Assembly (NCBI GenBank): GCA_963743035.1
Contig: CAVUOB010000002.1
Span: 310,001 to 374,000, forward strand
From: PALSA-911 sp963743035
GTDB taxonomy: Bacteria; Pseudomonadota; Alphaproteobacteria; Acetobacterales; Acetobacteraceae
DNA: 64,000 nt
Direction of reading: 5' to 3'
Part shown: one piece after another, positions 17,339-26,071 of the stretch
How the letters are laid out: every line of letters starts with the position of its first letter
How positions within the stretch are numbered: position 1 is the stretch's first letter
Made by a program: the position numbers and the translations under genes
Notes under the pieces: model-generated
What the model saw: the letters and a program-made list of their open reading frames with translations, nothing else
Told to the model about the DNA's origin: nothing
Databases searched by the model: none

Positions 17339-18511
17339 TCACGCGGCGGTGACCGTGCCGGCGGCGGTGAGGGCTTCGATTTCCGCGTCGCTGTAGCCGG
17401 CATCGTGCAGCACCTCGCGCGTGTGCTGGCCGAGATCGGCAGAGAACTCCCGCACCTTGGTCAGCCCCGCCGACAGCCGGTAGGGGGCGTTGACCACGCG
17501 GAAGCTGCCGCCGGCGTCGAACACCTCCGCCAGGGCGTCGCGGTGTGCGAGCTGCGGGTCGGCCAGCGCCTCCGCCACGCTGCGATAGGCCGAGCACGGC
17601 ACGCCGTGGCGGTTCAGCGTCGCTTCGCATTCGGCGGTGTTCAGCGTGCGGGACCAGAGTTCCAGTTCCTCGATCAGCTCGCCCCAGTTGGCGCGACGGG
17701 TCGGGTACTGGGCAAAGCGGGGGTCGGTGATCCAGTCCTCCCGCCCGGCGGCCTTGGCCAGGTTCTGGAACGTCCGCTCGCTGGCGATCGCCGGCATGAT
17801 GTAGCCGTTGGCCGTCGCCACCGGGCTGAACAGCGGCCTGCCCGCCGGCGGCTGCGGGAACTGCGCCAGCTGCACCTCGGTGGTCGTCAAGTTCAGCATC
17901 GCCTCCAGCATGGAGACGTCGATCATCTGTCCCATTCCGGTGGCGTGGCGCTGCACCAGGGCGGTGGCGATGCCGCCATAGGCGAAGGCGCCGCTGAGGA
18001 TGTCGGCGGTGTAGATGCCGCAATTGTCCGGCCGCTCGCGGCCTTCCTGGTAGACCAGGTGCGCCAAATCGTAGCCGGAGGCGGCGTGGATCGCCGGCGC
18101 ATAGGCCGCCAGCTCCGAGGACGGGCCGGTCTGGCCGTAGCCGGAGATGGCGCAGTAGATCAGTTTTGGGTTGATTGCGGCCAGGGCGTCATAGCCGAGG
18201 CCGAAGCGGGCCATGACGCCGGGGCGGAAATTCTCCACCAGCACGTCCGTCTCCGCCACCAGCCGGCGGACGATCTCCACCGCCTCCGGCTGCTTCAGGT
18301 TCAGCACCAGACTGCGCTTGCCCGCGTTCAGCTGGCCGAAGGCGGTGCTGGCGCCGTCGCGCAGCGGCGGGCGGTGGCGGGTGAGCTCGCCTTCGGGGGA
18401 CTCGATCTTGATCACGTCGGCCCCGGCGTCGGCCAGCAGCCGGGCGCAGTACGGGCCGGCGATGGTGGTGGTGAAGTCGAGTACGCGCAGATGGGCGAAG
18501 GGGCGGGTCAT
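17339..18511 (-). CDS. CaiB/BaiF family III CoA-transferase
   Basis: Moves CoA between acyl-CoA and a carboxylic acid. The 390-residue protein is of full family length: LRVLDFTTTIAGPYCARLLADAGADVIKIE at the N-terminus, LVENFRPGVMARFGLGYDAL, and Asp170 in CGIYTADILSGAFAYGG, which aligns with the catalytic aspartate. Substrates cannot be told from sequence; the related genes in this window act on acyl-CoAs (acyl-CoA synthetase, etf, hbd). It stands alone and is divergent from glnS. Confidence 0.92.
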   Translation of the reverse strand: MTRPFAHLRVLDFTTTIAGPYCARLLADAGADVIKIESPEGELTRHRPPLRDGASTAFGQLNAGKRSLVLNLKQPEAVEIVRRLVAETDVLVENFRPGVMARFGLGYDALAAINPKLIYCAISGYGQTGPSSELAAYAPAIHAASGYDLAHLVYQEGRERPDNCGIYTADILSGAFAYGGIATALVQRHATGMGQMIDVSMLEAMLNLTTTEVQLAQFPQPPAGRPLFSPVATANGYIMPAIASERTFQNLAKAAGREDWITDPRFAQYPTRRANWGELIEELELWSRTLNTAECEATLNRHGVPCSAYRSVAEALADPQLAHRDALAEVFDAGGSFRVVNAPYRLSAGLTKVREFSADLGQHTREVLHDAGYSDAEIEALTAAGTVTAA

Positions 18512-18709
18512 CTCGGGTTTCCGGTTCGGCTCTGGCGGCCATGAACATTGCAGTCATGCTGCGGCGGACGCGGACGGGAGGCAAGCCGGTCCCTATTTCT
18601 CAGGCCTCTTGCGGGGGCGAGGCCGCCCTGCACGGCGGCCCTTAGCCAAATCCGGCTTTCCCTGTAGGTTGCCGCCTTCTTTTCGGCTTTCTGGTATGGA
18701 TACGCAGAC

Positions 18710-20422
18710 ATGACCGCGACCGAGACCCTGGATGAAGTTGCCCCGGAAGCGGGGCGCGACTTCATCCGCGACATCATCGAGGCGGACCTCGCGCAGGGGC
18801 GCGTGCCCGGCGTCGTCACCCGCTTTCCGCCGGAGCCGAACGGCTACCTGCATATCGGCCACGCCAAATCCATCTGCCTGAATTTCGGCGTGGCGAAGGA
18901 ATTCGGCGGGCGCTGCCATCTGCGCTTCGACGACACCAACCCGATTAAAGAGGAGCAGGAGTTCATCGACGCCATCCAGCGCGACGTGCACTGGCTGGGC
19001 TTCGACTGGGGCGAGCATCTGCACCACGCCTCGGATTATTTCGAGCAGCTCTACGAATGGGCCGAGCACCTGATCGTCCATGGCCATGCCTATGTCGACG
19101 ACACCCCGTCCGACCAGATGCGGGCCGGACGCGGGACGCTGACCGAGCCCGGCCAGAACAGCCCGAACCGCTACCGCCCGGCGGAGGAGAACCTGGCGCT
19201 GTTCCGCGACATGCGCGCCGGCAAGTTCCCGAACGGCGCCTGCGTGCTGCGGGCAAAGATCGACATGGCCGCGGGCAACATGAACCTGCGCGATCCCGTG
19301 CTCTATCGCATCCTGCACGCCGAGCATCCGCGCACCGGCAATGCCTGGTGCATCTACCCCACCTATGATTTCGCGCACGGCCAGTCCGACGCGATCGAGG
19401 GGATCACCCATTCGCTCTGCACGCTGGAATTCGCGGATCACCGGCCGCTGTACGAATGGCTGCTGGATCATCTGCCGGTCGAGCGGCTGAACATTCCGAC
19501 CCGCCCGCGGCAGTACCAGTTCGCCCGGCTGAACATCGCCTACACGGTGCTGTCCAAGCGCGTGCTGACCGGGCTGGTGCGCGACGGCCATGTGTCCGGC
19601 TGGGATGATCCGCGCATGCCCACCTTGGCCGGCCTGCGCCGGCGCGGCGTGCCGGCGGCGGCGCTGCGCGACTTCATCCGCCGCGTCGGCGTGGCGCGGG
19701 CCAACTCCGTGGTTGATGTGGCGATGTTCGACCACACGATCCGCGAGGACCTGAACCGCACGGCGCCGCGCCGCATGGCGGTGCTGCGGCCGCTGAAGCT
19801 GGTGATCGAGAATTTCCCCGAGGGCCAGACCGAGGTTCTGGAGGCGATCAACCATCCCGACGACCCCGCCGCCGGCACCCGGCCGATCACGTTCGGCCGC
19901 GAGATCTATGTCGAGCGCGACGATTTCATGGAAAGCCCGCCGAAGAAGTTCTACCGGCTCTCCCCCGGGAAGGAGGTGCGGCTGCGCTACGGCTACTTCG
20001 TCACCTGCCGCGAGGCGATCAAGAACGCGGCCGGCGAGGTAGTGGAGCTGCGCTGCACCTACGACCCCGCCACGCGCGGCGGCAACGCCCCGGACGGGCG
20101 CAAGGTGCAGGCCACGTTGCACTGGGTGGCGGCGGCGGATGCGTTGGGGGCGGAGATCCGGCTCTACAACCAGCTCTTCACCCGCCCCGACCCGGGGGCG
20201 GAGGGCGACGTCATGGCCGACCTGAACCCGGCTTCACTGGAAGTGCTGACCGGCTGCCTGGTGGAACCCGCCCTGGCCGCGGCGCCGGCGGGCGAGGCCG
20301 TGCAGTTCGAACGGACCGGCTATTTCTGCGCCGATCCCGACAGCGCCCCCGGCAAGCTGGTGTTCAACCGCACCGTCGGGCTGCGCGACACCTGGGCCAA
20401 GGTGCAGGCCGGAAAGCCATAG
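18710..20422 (+). CDS. glnS: Glutaminyl-tRNA synthetase
   Basis: Charges tRNA-Gln with glutamine. The 570-residue class I synthetase has the HIGH motif at 48-51 (PEPNGYLHIGHAKS), the FDDTNP motif, and a KMSKS-type VLSKR at about 280. The C-terminal anticodon-binding beta barrels are complete (…TYDPATRGGNAPDGRKVQATLHWV…). Many alphaproteobacteria instead use GluRS plus GatCAB for Gln-tRNA, so its presence is a weak taxonomic hint. A tRNA-Gln(TTG) gene lies at 51772. The start ATG at 18710 is 198 bp from the divergent CoA-transferase. Confidence 0.97.
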   Translation: MTATETLDEVAPEAGRDFIRDIIEADLAQGRVPGVVTRFPPEPNGYLHIGHAKSICLNFGVAKEFGGRCHLRFDDTNPIKEEQEFIDAIQRDVHWLGFDWGEHLHHASDYFEQLYEWAEHLIVHGHAYVDDTPSDQMRAGRGTLTEPGQNSPNRYRPAEENLALFRDMRAGKFPNGACVLRAKIDMAAGNMNLRDPVLYRILHAEHPRTGNAWCIYPTYDFAHGQSDAIEGITHSLCTLEFADHRPLYEWLLDHLPVERLNIPTRPRQYQFARLNIAYTVLSKRVLTGLVRDGHVSGWDDPRMPTLAGLRRRGVPAAALRDFIRRVGVARANSVVDVAMFDHTIREDLNRTAPRRMAVLRPLKLVIENFPEGQTEVLEAINHPDDPAAGTRPITFGREIYVERDDFMESPPKKFYRLSPGKEVRLRYGYFVTCREAIKNAAGEVVELRCTYDPATRGGNAPDGRKVQATLHWVAAADALGAEIRLYNQLFTRPDPGAEGDVMADLNPASLEVLTGCLVEPALAAAPAGEAVQFERTGYFCADPDSAPGKLVFNRTVGLRDTWAKVQAGKP

Positions 20423-20552
20423 GAGAGACACCCTCTCGCCACCCCCCCTGTAATCCCCCTCTCCCCCGCTTTGGGGGAGAGGGAGGGGTGAGGGGGGCGG
20501 CCGGCTCCCCTCACCCTACCCTCTCCCCCAAGGGGGAGAGGAGGGTGTCTCC
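20421..20552. repeat. Nested palindromic intergenic element
   Basis: Three levels of symmetry between glnS and the oxygenase gene. Outer arms 20421-20437 and 20536-20552 contain GAGACACCCTC/GAGGGTGTCTC. Two inner hairpins are of CCCTCTCCCCC…GGGGGAGAG type (20457-20483 and 20517-20541). Between them a third stem forms from AGGGGTGAGGGG and CCCCTCACCCT. It could form a large cruciform or end glnS transcription; no coding potential is seen. Confidence 0.8.
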
Positions 20553-20623
20553 GTGGAGACGACTGCCCGGTTGAACCCGGCCGACGTGGCGTGCATGCTG
20601 CTGCCTGCGCACAGGAGGCAACG

Positions 20624-21700
20624 ATGCATCTGTTCAAGCAGCAGGCCGTCAGCAGTCCCGAGGAAGCCGCCCGCAAGATCCCGGTCATCGATTACGGCCC
20701 CTATTTTGCCAATAGGAACGGGGGCGAGCCGGGCGCGCTGGAAAAGCTCGCCGCCGAAATCCGATACGCCTGCGAGAATGTCGGCTTCTTCTACGCGCTG
20801 AACCATGGCGTTGCGCAGGAAACCATCGACCGGGCCTTTGCCGCCTCTCGCCGGTTCCATGCGCAACCGTTGGAAGCGAAGCTGAAGCTGCGGCTGAACG
20901 ACAACAATATCGGCTATTTGCCGATGAACGCCTCGGTGCAGGCCGCCTCCACCGTGCACAAGGCGACCAGACCGAACCAGAACGAAAGCTTCTTCATCAG
21001 CCATGATCGCGGGCCGGATCATCCGGACGTGCTCGCCGGTATTCCGCTGCGCGGGCGCAACCAATGGCCCGACGACGACAGCCTGGAGATCCGCGACGAC
21101 ATGAATGCCTACACCCGCGCGCTGGGGGCGATGTGCGATCGCATGCTGCCCGGCTTTGCGATGGCGCTCGGCCTGCCGCCTGACGGCTTCGATCGCCATT
21201 TCGCCAACGAGGCGCATGTCACCACGCGCTTCCTGCACTACCCGCCGCAGGAAACCACCGAAGACCCCGAGGGGGACAACGTGTTCGGCCAGGCGCCGCA
21301 TACCGACAACAGCTTCATGACCGCGCTGGCCCGTACCGACGTGCCCGGCCTCGCGGTGCGGCTGACGTCAGGGGAATGGTTCGCGCCGCCGGTCATCCCC
21401 GGCACGTTCCTGATCAATCTCGGCAACATGATGCGCCGCTGGTCGAACGACCGCTTCCTGTCCACGCCGCATGGCGTGATCAACGACAGCGGCACCGACC
21501 GCTACTCGATCGCCTATTTCCACAGCCCGAACCCGGACACCATCATCGAGTGCCTGCCGACCTGCACGGACGCGGACAATCCGCCCCGCTACCCACCGGC
21601 GGTCTACCGGGACCTGATCCTGGCATTCTTCCGCGCCAACTATTTTCACCAGAAAGGCCACAACTCGGCCGTGGCCAGGCTGGCGGAAGCGCCCGGCTAG
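20624..21700 (+). CDS. 2-oxoglutarate/Fe(II)-dependent oxygenase, isopenicillin N synthase-like
   Basis: A 358-residue dioxygenase. Iron ligands His226, Asp228 (APHTDNSFMTAL) and His283 (TPHGV) and the 2-oxoglutarate-binding Arg293-x-Ser295 (RYSIAYF) are present. The N-terminal DIOX_N-type region (IPVIDYGPYF…ACENVGFFYALNHGV) and the central HYPP element (TRFLHYPP) place it in the plant-like/bacterial IPNS-related group. The start at 20624 is set by AGGAGG four bases upstream; an ATG at 20591 lacks one. The substrate is unknown and no pathway partner lies beside it. Confidence 0.9.
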   Translation: MHLFKQQAVSSPEEAARKIPVIDYGPYFANRNGGEPGALEKLAAEIRYACENVGFFYALNHGVAQETIDRAFAASRRFHAQPLEAKLKLRLNDNNIGYLPMNASVQAASTVHKATRPNQNESFFISHDRGPDHPDVLAGIPLRGRNQWPDDDSLEIRDDMNAYTRALGAMCDRMLPGFAMALGLPPDGFDRHFANEAHVTTRFLHYPPQETTEDPEGDNVFGQAPHTDNSFMTALARTDVPGLAVRLTSGEWFAPPVIPGTFLINLGNMMRRWSNDRFLSTPHGVINDSGTDRYSIAYFHSPNPDTIIECLPTCTDADNPPRYPPAVYRDLILAFFRANYFHQKGHNSAVARLAEAPG

Positions 21701-21718
21701 GGGCGGGTAGGGCCCTGG

Positions 21719-24298
21719 TCAGAATTTCCCCAGGATCGACGCGAACTGCCTGTTCGACTGCGCGATGCCGCTGGTGTCGGCGGAGGCGTAGGCATGGCCG
21801 GCTCCGGCACCGTTGTCGCGCGCGACCGACCACATCGACAGGCGCGAAACATTGACGTTCGAAGCGGCCCAGCTTTCCACCTGCTGCGCGTCGGCCAGCG
21901 AAAAGATCTCGCTGGCGACGTCGTTGACGCCGATCATTGGCGTGATGCCGAGTTTCGAGCTGAGGCCGAGCGAGGCGATCTGCTGTAGCGTCGCCTGCGC
22001 GGCGCTGATCGCGTCGCTGCCCATCGCGCCGCCGTTGTCGACCGAGCTTCCGTAATCCATCGTCATGATGTTGACCATGTCCGGGGCAAGCCCGTCCTTC
22101 TTGGCGGTGGCGAGGACATTCATGCCGTTGGCGTCAAGCCCGGTGGGCAGCACAGGCAGCGTGAACGAGATGGCAAGGCCGGGATTGGCCGCCTTCAGCG
22201 CCACCAGGGCCTGGTCGCGCAGAGCCATGGCGTGTGTGTCCGCAACCTCGGCGCCCTCGATGTCGAAGTCGAGCGAGGTAAGGCCATAGCGGTCGATCGC
22301 CGACTGATATTCCGCCTGCAGAGCGGTGGCGCTGGTCGCGGCGGCAGCTGGATCGATGCCGGCGGCGCCGCCGAATGACAGGATCACGTCGCCGCCGATC
22401 GCGCGCAGCGATTGCACCTGCTGCTGGATCGTCTGGCCGTTGGCGAGCATGTCGTCGGCCAGCGTGCCGACGCCGCTCCAGCCGATCGTGCCGTTGCCGG
22501 AACTCTGCACGAAGGCGAGGGTGAACACCTTTATGCCGGAAGCCTGGGCGATGGCGACGAGGTCGTCATCCTGCGACAGCCCCATGTCGATATACGGGGC
22601 GAAGACGTTGCCCGAGAGCGGCAGGGAGTGGCCGTTGCCCCCGGTACTGGCGGGCAGCGCGCCGGTCGTCACGCTGACGGCCGTGCTGAGTGGCGAAGCC
22701 CCGCCGGCATCCTCGGCGGCCACGGTGAAGCGGTAGCTGGTGGAAGCGGCAAGGCCATGGACGGTGTAGCTGGTTGTGGTCGTGGTCGCGAGCAGCGTGC
22801 CGTTCTCGTAGATCGCGTAGTCGGTCACGGATGCGCTGCCGCCGGGCACGGTGGAGGCCTGCCAGGCGAGCGTGGTGCCGCCGGCGGTGGTGCTGCTGGC
22901 CGCGAGCCCGGCCGGCGTGGTCGGCACCGGCGGCGGCGGCGCGGCCGTGCCGATCAGCGTCCACGGCTTGCCGGTGCCGACGGCGCCATTGTCGGTCTGC
23001 GGGTCGTTGCCCTGCGTCCACCAGTTGGCTTGGTAGATCAGCCCCTTTTCGGAGGCTGTCATGCCGGCGGTGTAGATCGCGGTCGCACTCCAGGCTGCGG
23101 CGGTGAGGCCGCTAGTGGAGCCGCCGGGGGTGGTGGTGACGCGGATCGCCCCGGTTTGCGGCGAAGCCCCGGCGTCGTCCTCGGCGGCGATCGTGAAGCT
23201 GTAGGTGGTGGACGCGGCCAGTCCGGCCACCGCGTAGCTGGTAGCGGTGGTGGTTCCGATCGACTGGCCGTTTTCATAGATGACGTAATCGATGACGCCG
23301 CCGCCACCGGGCACCGTGGAAGCCTGCCAGGCGAGCGTGGTGCCGCTGCTGGTCGTGTTGCTGGCGAGGAATTGGGTCGGCGTCGTCGGCAGGCCCAGCG
23401 CGGCGGTGGTGACGTTGATCGTCGCGCTGAGCGGCGAATCCCCGGCGGCGTCTTCGGCCGCCACGGCGAAGCTGTAGGCGGTGGACGGGGTCAGCCCGGC
23501 GACCGCATAGCTGGTGGCGGTGGTGGTCGCGATCTGCTTGCCGTTCTCATAGATCACGTAATCGGTAACCGTGCCGCCGCCGGGAACCGTCGAGGCCTGC
23601 CAGGTGAGCACGGTGGCGACGCTGGAGGTGCCGCTGGCCGCGAGGGAGGCCGGCGTGGTCGGCACTTGCGTCGCCGGGCCTGCCGCGCCGACCGCGGCCC
23701 ACGGTTGGCCGGTGCCGGCGCCGCCGTTGTTGCTCCGCGGGTCGTTGCCCTGGGTCCACCAATTGGCCTGGTAGATAACCCCGTTCTCCGAGGCCTGCAT
23801 GCCCGCCGTATAGATCGCCGCGGCGCTCCATGCCGCGACGGCGGGGCTGGTCGATGTGCCGGCCGCCGTGGTCACGGCGAGGGCGCTGCTCGGCGCGGAT
23901 AGGCCGTATTGATCGGCCGCCTCGACGGTGAAGCTGTATGGCGTCGTCGCGGACAGGCCGGTGATGGCGATGCTGGTGGATGCGGTGGTGGCGACGGGGA
24001 CGCCGTTTTGCAGAACCGTATAAAAGCCGAGCCTGGCGCCGGCGGGCGGGGTGACCGCTGTCCAGGACAGCGTGAGCACGCCGCTGCCGACCGCGGTGGC
24101 GACCAGGCCCGTGGGCGCGGCGGGTGCCGTTCCGCTGCCGGTGCTGCTGGAAATCGCCTGCCAAAGCGTCGGCGAGGTGGAGGGGATCCACGTCGATATC
24201 GAGGTTTCCGCCTGCAATGCCTCGTAGGTGATGCCGTTGTAAACGACGATGTCGCCGACCTTGTAGGACGTGCCGGACTTCCAGGCTGTGGTGGTCAT
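21719..24298 (-). CDS. Multimodular GH18 chitinase with chitin-binding and fibronectin III modules
   Basis: An 859-residue protein with modules in order: chitin-binding type 3 (CBM5/12, 1-48), FN3 (about 58-145), CBM (about 152-204), FN3 (about 212-298), FN3 (about 303-390), CBM (about 400-452), FN3 (about 460-550) and a GH18 catalytic domain (about 565-859). The GH18 acid motif is SLDFDIEG near residue 685 (DxDxE, with the proton donor Glu). The CBMs keep the aromatic …YQANWWTQGNDP… pattern. The ATG at 24296-24298 places the first CBM directly at the N-terminus, so no Sec or Tat signal is seen; the 58-residue upstream extension is basic and not signal-like. It probably degrades chitin-type polymers outside the cell, but the export route is unclear. 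The repeated modules are very similar, suggesting recent duplication. Confidence 0.9.
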   Translation of the reverse strand: MTTTAWKSGTSYKVGDIVVYNGITYEALQAETSISTWIPSTSPTLWQAISSSTGSGTAPAAPTGLVATAVGSGVLTLSWTAVTPPAGARLGFYTVLQNGVPVATTASTSIAITGLSATTPYSFTVEAADQYGLSAPSSALAVTTAAGTSTSPAVAAWSAAAIYTAGMQASENGVIYQANWWTQGNDPRSNNGGAGTGQPWAAVGAAGPATQVPTTPASLAASGTSSVATVLTWQASTVPGGGTVTDYVIYENGKQIATTTATSYAVAGLTPSTAYSFAVAAEDAAGDSPLSATINVTTAALGLPTTPTQFLASNTTSSGTTLAWQASTVPGGGGVIDYVIYENGQSIGTTTATSYAVAGLAASTTYSFTIAAEDDAGASPQTGAIRVTTTPGGSTSGLTAAAWSATAIYTAGMTASEKGLIYQANWWTQGNDPQTDNGAVGTGKPWTLIGTAAPPPPVPTTPAGLAASSTTAGGTTLAWQASTVPGGSASVTDYAIYENGTLLATTTTTSYTVHGLAASTSYRFTVAAEDAGGASPLSTAVSVTTGALPASTGGNGHSLPLSGNVFAPYIDMGLSQDDDLVAIAQASGIKVFTLAFVQSSGNGTIGWSGVGTLADDMLANGQTIQQQVQSLRAIGGDVILSFGGAAGIDPAAAATSATALQAEYQSAIDRYGLTSLDFDIEGAEVADTHAMALRDQALVALKAANPGLAISFTLPVLPTGLDANGMNVLATAKKDGLAPDMVNIMTMDYGSSVDNGGAMGSDAISAAQATLQQIASLGLSSKLGITPMIGVNDVASEIFSLADAQQVESWAASNVNVSRLSMWSVARDNGAGAGHAYASADTSGIAQSNRQFASILGKF

Positions 24299-24573
24299 GG
24301 ACGTAGGTTTTTCCTCTTTGCGTGTCAGGCGATAGGCAAAGCCTTGGGGGCGCCGGAATCCGCGTTGCAACGGACTGGCAATGAAACCGCCCCGGCGCAG
24401 GCGCCGAAGGGCGGGTGGCTCGTTGTTGGATCGCGTCATTGTGTGGGCTGTTTCGCTGGCGCCGCAAATCAACGGCGCGTAAACGGACGGCTATTTTCAA
24501 CTCTGCCGAGAGAGGAAAGCCGGGCCCGCGTTGCGGCTCGCGGGCGTTTATCCGTTCGCCAGTGCGCCGTTCC
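24299..24573. other. 275-bp intergenic region between the chitinase and methyltransferase genes
   Basis: Upstream region of the chitinase gene (minus strand). It contains a GCCCGCG/CGCGGGC stem at about 24530-24550, just past the stop codon of the methyltransferase, which may end that transcript although no T-run follows on the minus strand. I see no gene and no clear promoter. Confidence 0.5.
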
Positions 24574-25284
24574 CTACGCCGCCTCGGCCAGCACCAGCCG
24601 TCGGCGCGGCACGGATTTCAGTGGCAGGGCGGCGTAGACGTCCTTCACCGCCTCGGTGATCGTCACGCCGGCGAAGCCGGGCAGCATGCGCCGCCCGGTG
24701 CGTTCCAGCAGCGGGGCGCTGCGCAGCAGCAGCCGCAAATTGCCGGGCGGTAGATAGAGCGCGGTGTCGCGCCGTTCCACCCGGAACATGGAAGCGGCAA
24801 GCAGCTTGCCGATCTGTCCGGCCGAATAGGGCTGGCCATGGCCGAAGGGGGTGGATTCCAGATGCGCCCACATGCCGCGGCGGTTGGGCGCGATGATCAG
24901 CAGCCGCCCGTCATCCTTCAGCACGCGCCAAACCTCCCGCAGCATGCCTCGCGCGTTCTCGGCGGCTTCCAGGCCGTGCACCAGGATCACGCGGTCGAAG
25001 CAGAGATCGGGGAACGGCAGCGCGTCCTCCTCGGCGGTACAGGACAGGTTGGGCGCGCCTGCCGGCCAGCGCGCGACGCCGATCTGTGCCGGGGTCAGGG
25101 CGACGCAGCGATTGGCCTGCTCGCGCCACAACCGCAGATAGGGGGAGGCGTAGCCGATGCCAAGCACGGTCTGGGCCGTGAGGTCCGGCCACAGCAGGCC
25201 CAGGCGCTCGCGCAGCAGCCGCGCGACCACGCCGCCGCGGGCGGTGGCGTAGAATTCCGTCGCTTCATGTGTGTCCGCGGACAT
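24574..25284 (-). CDS. Class I SAM-dependent methyltransferase (methyltransferase 11 family)
   Basis: A 236-residue Rossmann-fold methyltransferase. Motif I is VLGIGYASPYLRLW, a divergent glycine-rich loop; the post-motif region LPFPDLCFDRVILVHGLEAAEN and MLREVWRVLKDDGRLLIIAPNRRGMW is standard. The variant is common in alphaproteobacteria next to gloB, as here, where the two are divergent. A role in small-molecule or quinone methylation is possible; the substrate is not known. Confidence 0.88.
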   Translation of the reverse strand: MSADTHEATEFYATARGGVVARLLRERLGLLWPDLTAQTVLGIGYASPYLRLWREQANRCVALTPAQIGVARWPAGAPNLSCTAEEDALPFPDLCFDRVILVHGLEAAENARGMLREVWRVLKDDGRLLIIAPNRRGMWAHLESTPFGHGQPYSAGQIGKLLAASMFRVERRDTALYLPPGNLRLLLRSAPLLERTGRRMLPGFAGVTITEAVKDVYAALPLKSVPRRRLVLAEAA

Positions 25285-25344
25285 GCCAGACTGTATAGCA
25301 CACCCGTCGGTTTTCGGCGGTCCCTACAGAGGCAGGTTCCGATC

Positions 25345-26070
25345 ATGACCCTCAGCGTCACCGCCATTCCGCTGTTCAAGGACAACTACGCCTGGCTGCT
25401 GCGCGACAACGCCACCGGCGCCACGGCCGTGGTGGACCCCGCCGATGCCGGCCCGGTCGAGGCCGCGATCATGGCGGCTGGCGGGCGGTTGGACCTGATC
25501 CTGCTGACGCATCACCACGCCGACCATGTCGGCGGCACCGACGAGATCCGGGCGCGCTTCGGCTGCCCGGTGGTCGGCGCGGCGGCGGATGCCTACCGGC
25601 TGCCGAAGCTGGACCGGGCGGTGAAGGAAGGCGCCACGGTGGCGGTCGGCGACGCGGTTGGCCGGGTCATCGAGACGCCGGGCCACACGGTCGGGCATAT
25701 CGCGTTCTATTTTCCGGACGGCCCCGCCTTGTTCTGTGGTGACACGCTGTTCAGTCTGGGCTGCGGGCGGCTGATCGAGGGCAAGGCGGCGGACATGTTC
25801 GCCAGCCTGAAGAAATTCGCCGCCCTGCCGGCCGAGACCCAGGTCTATTGCGGGCACGAATACACCGAATCCAACGCCCGCTTCGCGATCACCGTAGAAC
25901 CGGACAACGCGGCGCTGCAGCGGCGGATGGAAGAGGTGAAGGCGTTGCGGGAAGCCGGCAGGTCCACGGTGCCTTCCTCGCTCGGCGAGGAAATGGCGGC
26001 CAATCCGTTCATGCTCGCGAAGGATGCCGCGACGCTGGGCAGGATCCGCGCGGCGAAGGATAGCTTCTAG
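25345..26070 (+). CDS. gloB: Hydroxyacylglutathione hydrolase (glyoxalase II)
   Basis: Hydrolyses S-lactoylglutathione to lactate and glutathione, the second step of methylglyoxal detoxification. The 241-residue metallo-beta-lactamase-fold protein has THHHADH at 55-61, the His in TPGHTVGHI, the bridging Asp in CGDTLFSLGCGR and the His in YCGHEYT. The C-terminal glyoxalase II domain is present. The start ATG at 25345 follows AGAGGCAGG. Convergent with dsbD, separated by a single base. Confidence 0.95.
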   Translation: MTLSVTAIPLFKDNYAWLLRDNATGATAVVDPADAGPVEAAIMAAGGRLDLILLTHHHADHVGGTDEIRARFGCPVVGAAADAYRLPKLDRAVKEGATVAVGDAVGRVIETPGHTVGHIAFYFPDGPALFCGDTLFSLGCGRLIEGKAADMFASLKKFAALPAETQVYCGHEYTESNARFAITVEPDNAALQRRMEEVKALREAGRSTVPSSLGEEMAANPFMLAKDAATLGRIRAAKDSF

Positions 26071-26071
26071 C

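Noticed and set aside
18593..20122. 509-residue open frame on the - strand
   Set aside because: Antisense to glnS, whose motifs are complete; no recognisable family.
22412..23902. 496-residue Gly/Arg-rich frame on the + strand
   Set aside because: Antisense to the repeated FN3/CBM modules of the chitinase; its repetition only mirrors those modules.
22600..24200. CRISPR-like periodic repeats
   Set aside because: The repeats are about 270 bp apart, encode conserved FN3/CBM modules and have no spacer structure.
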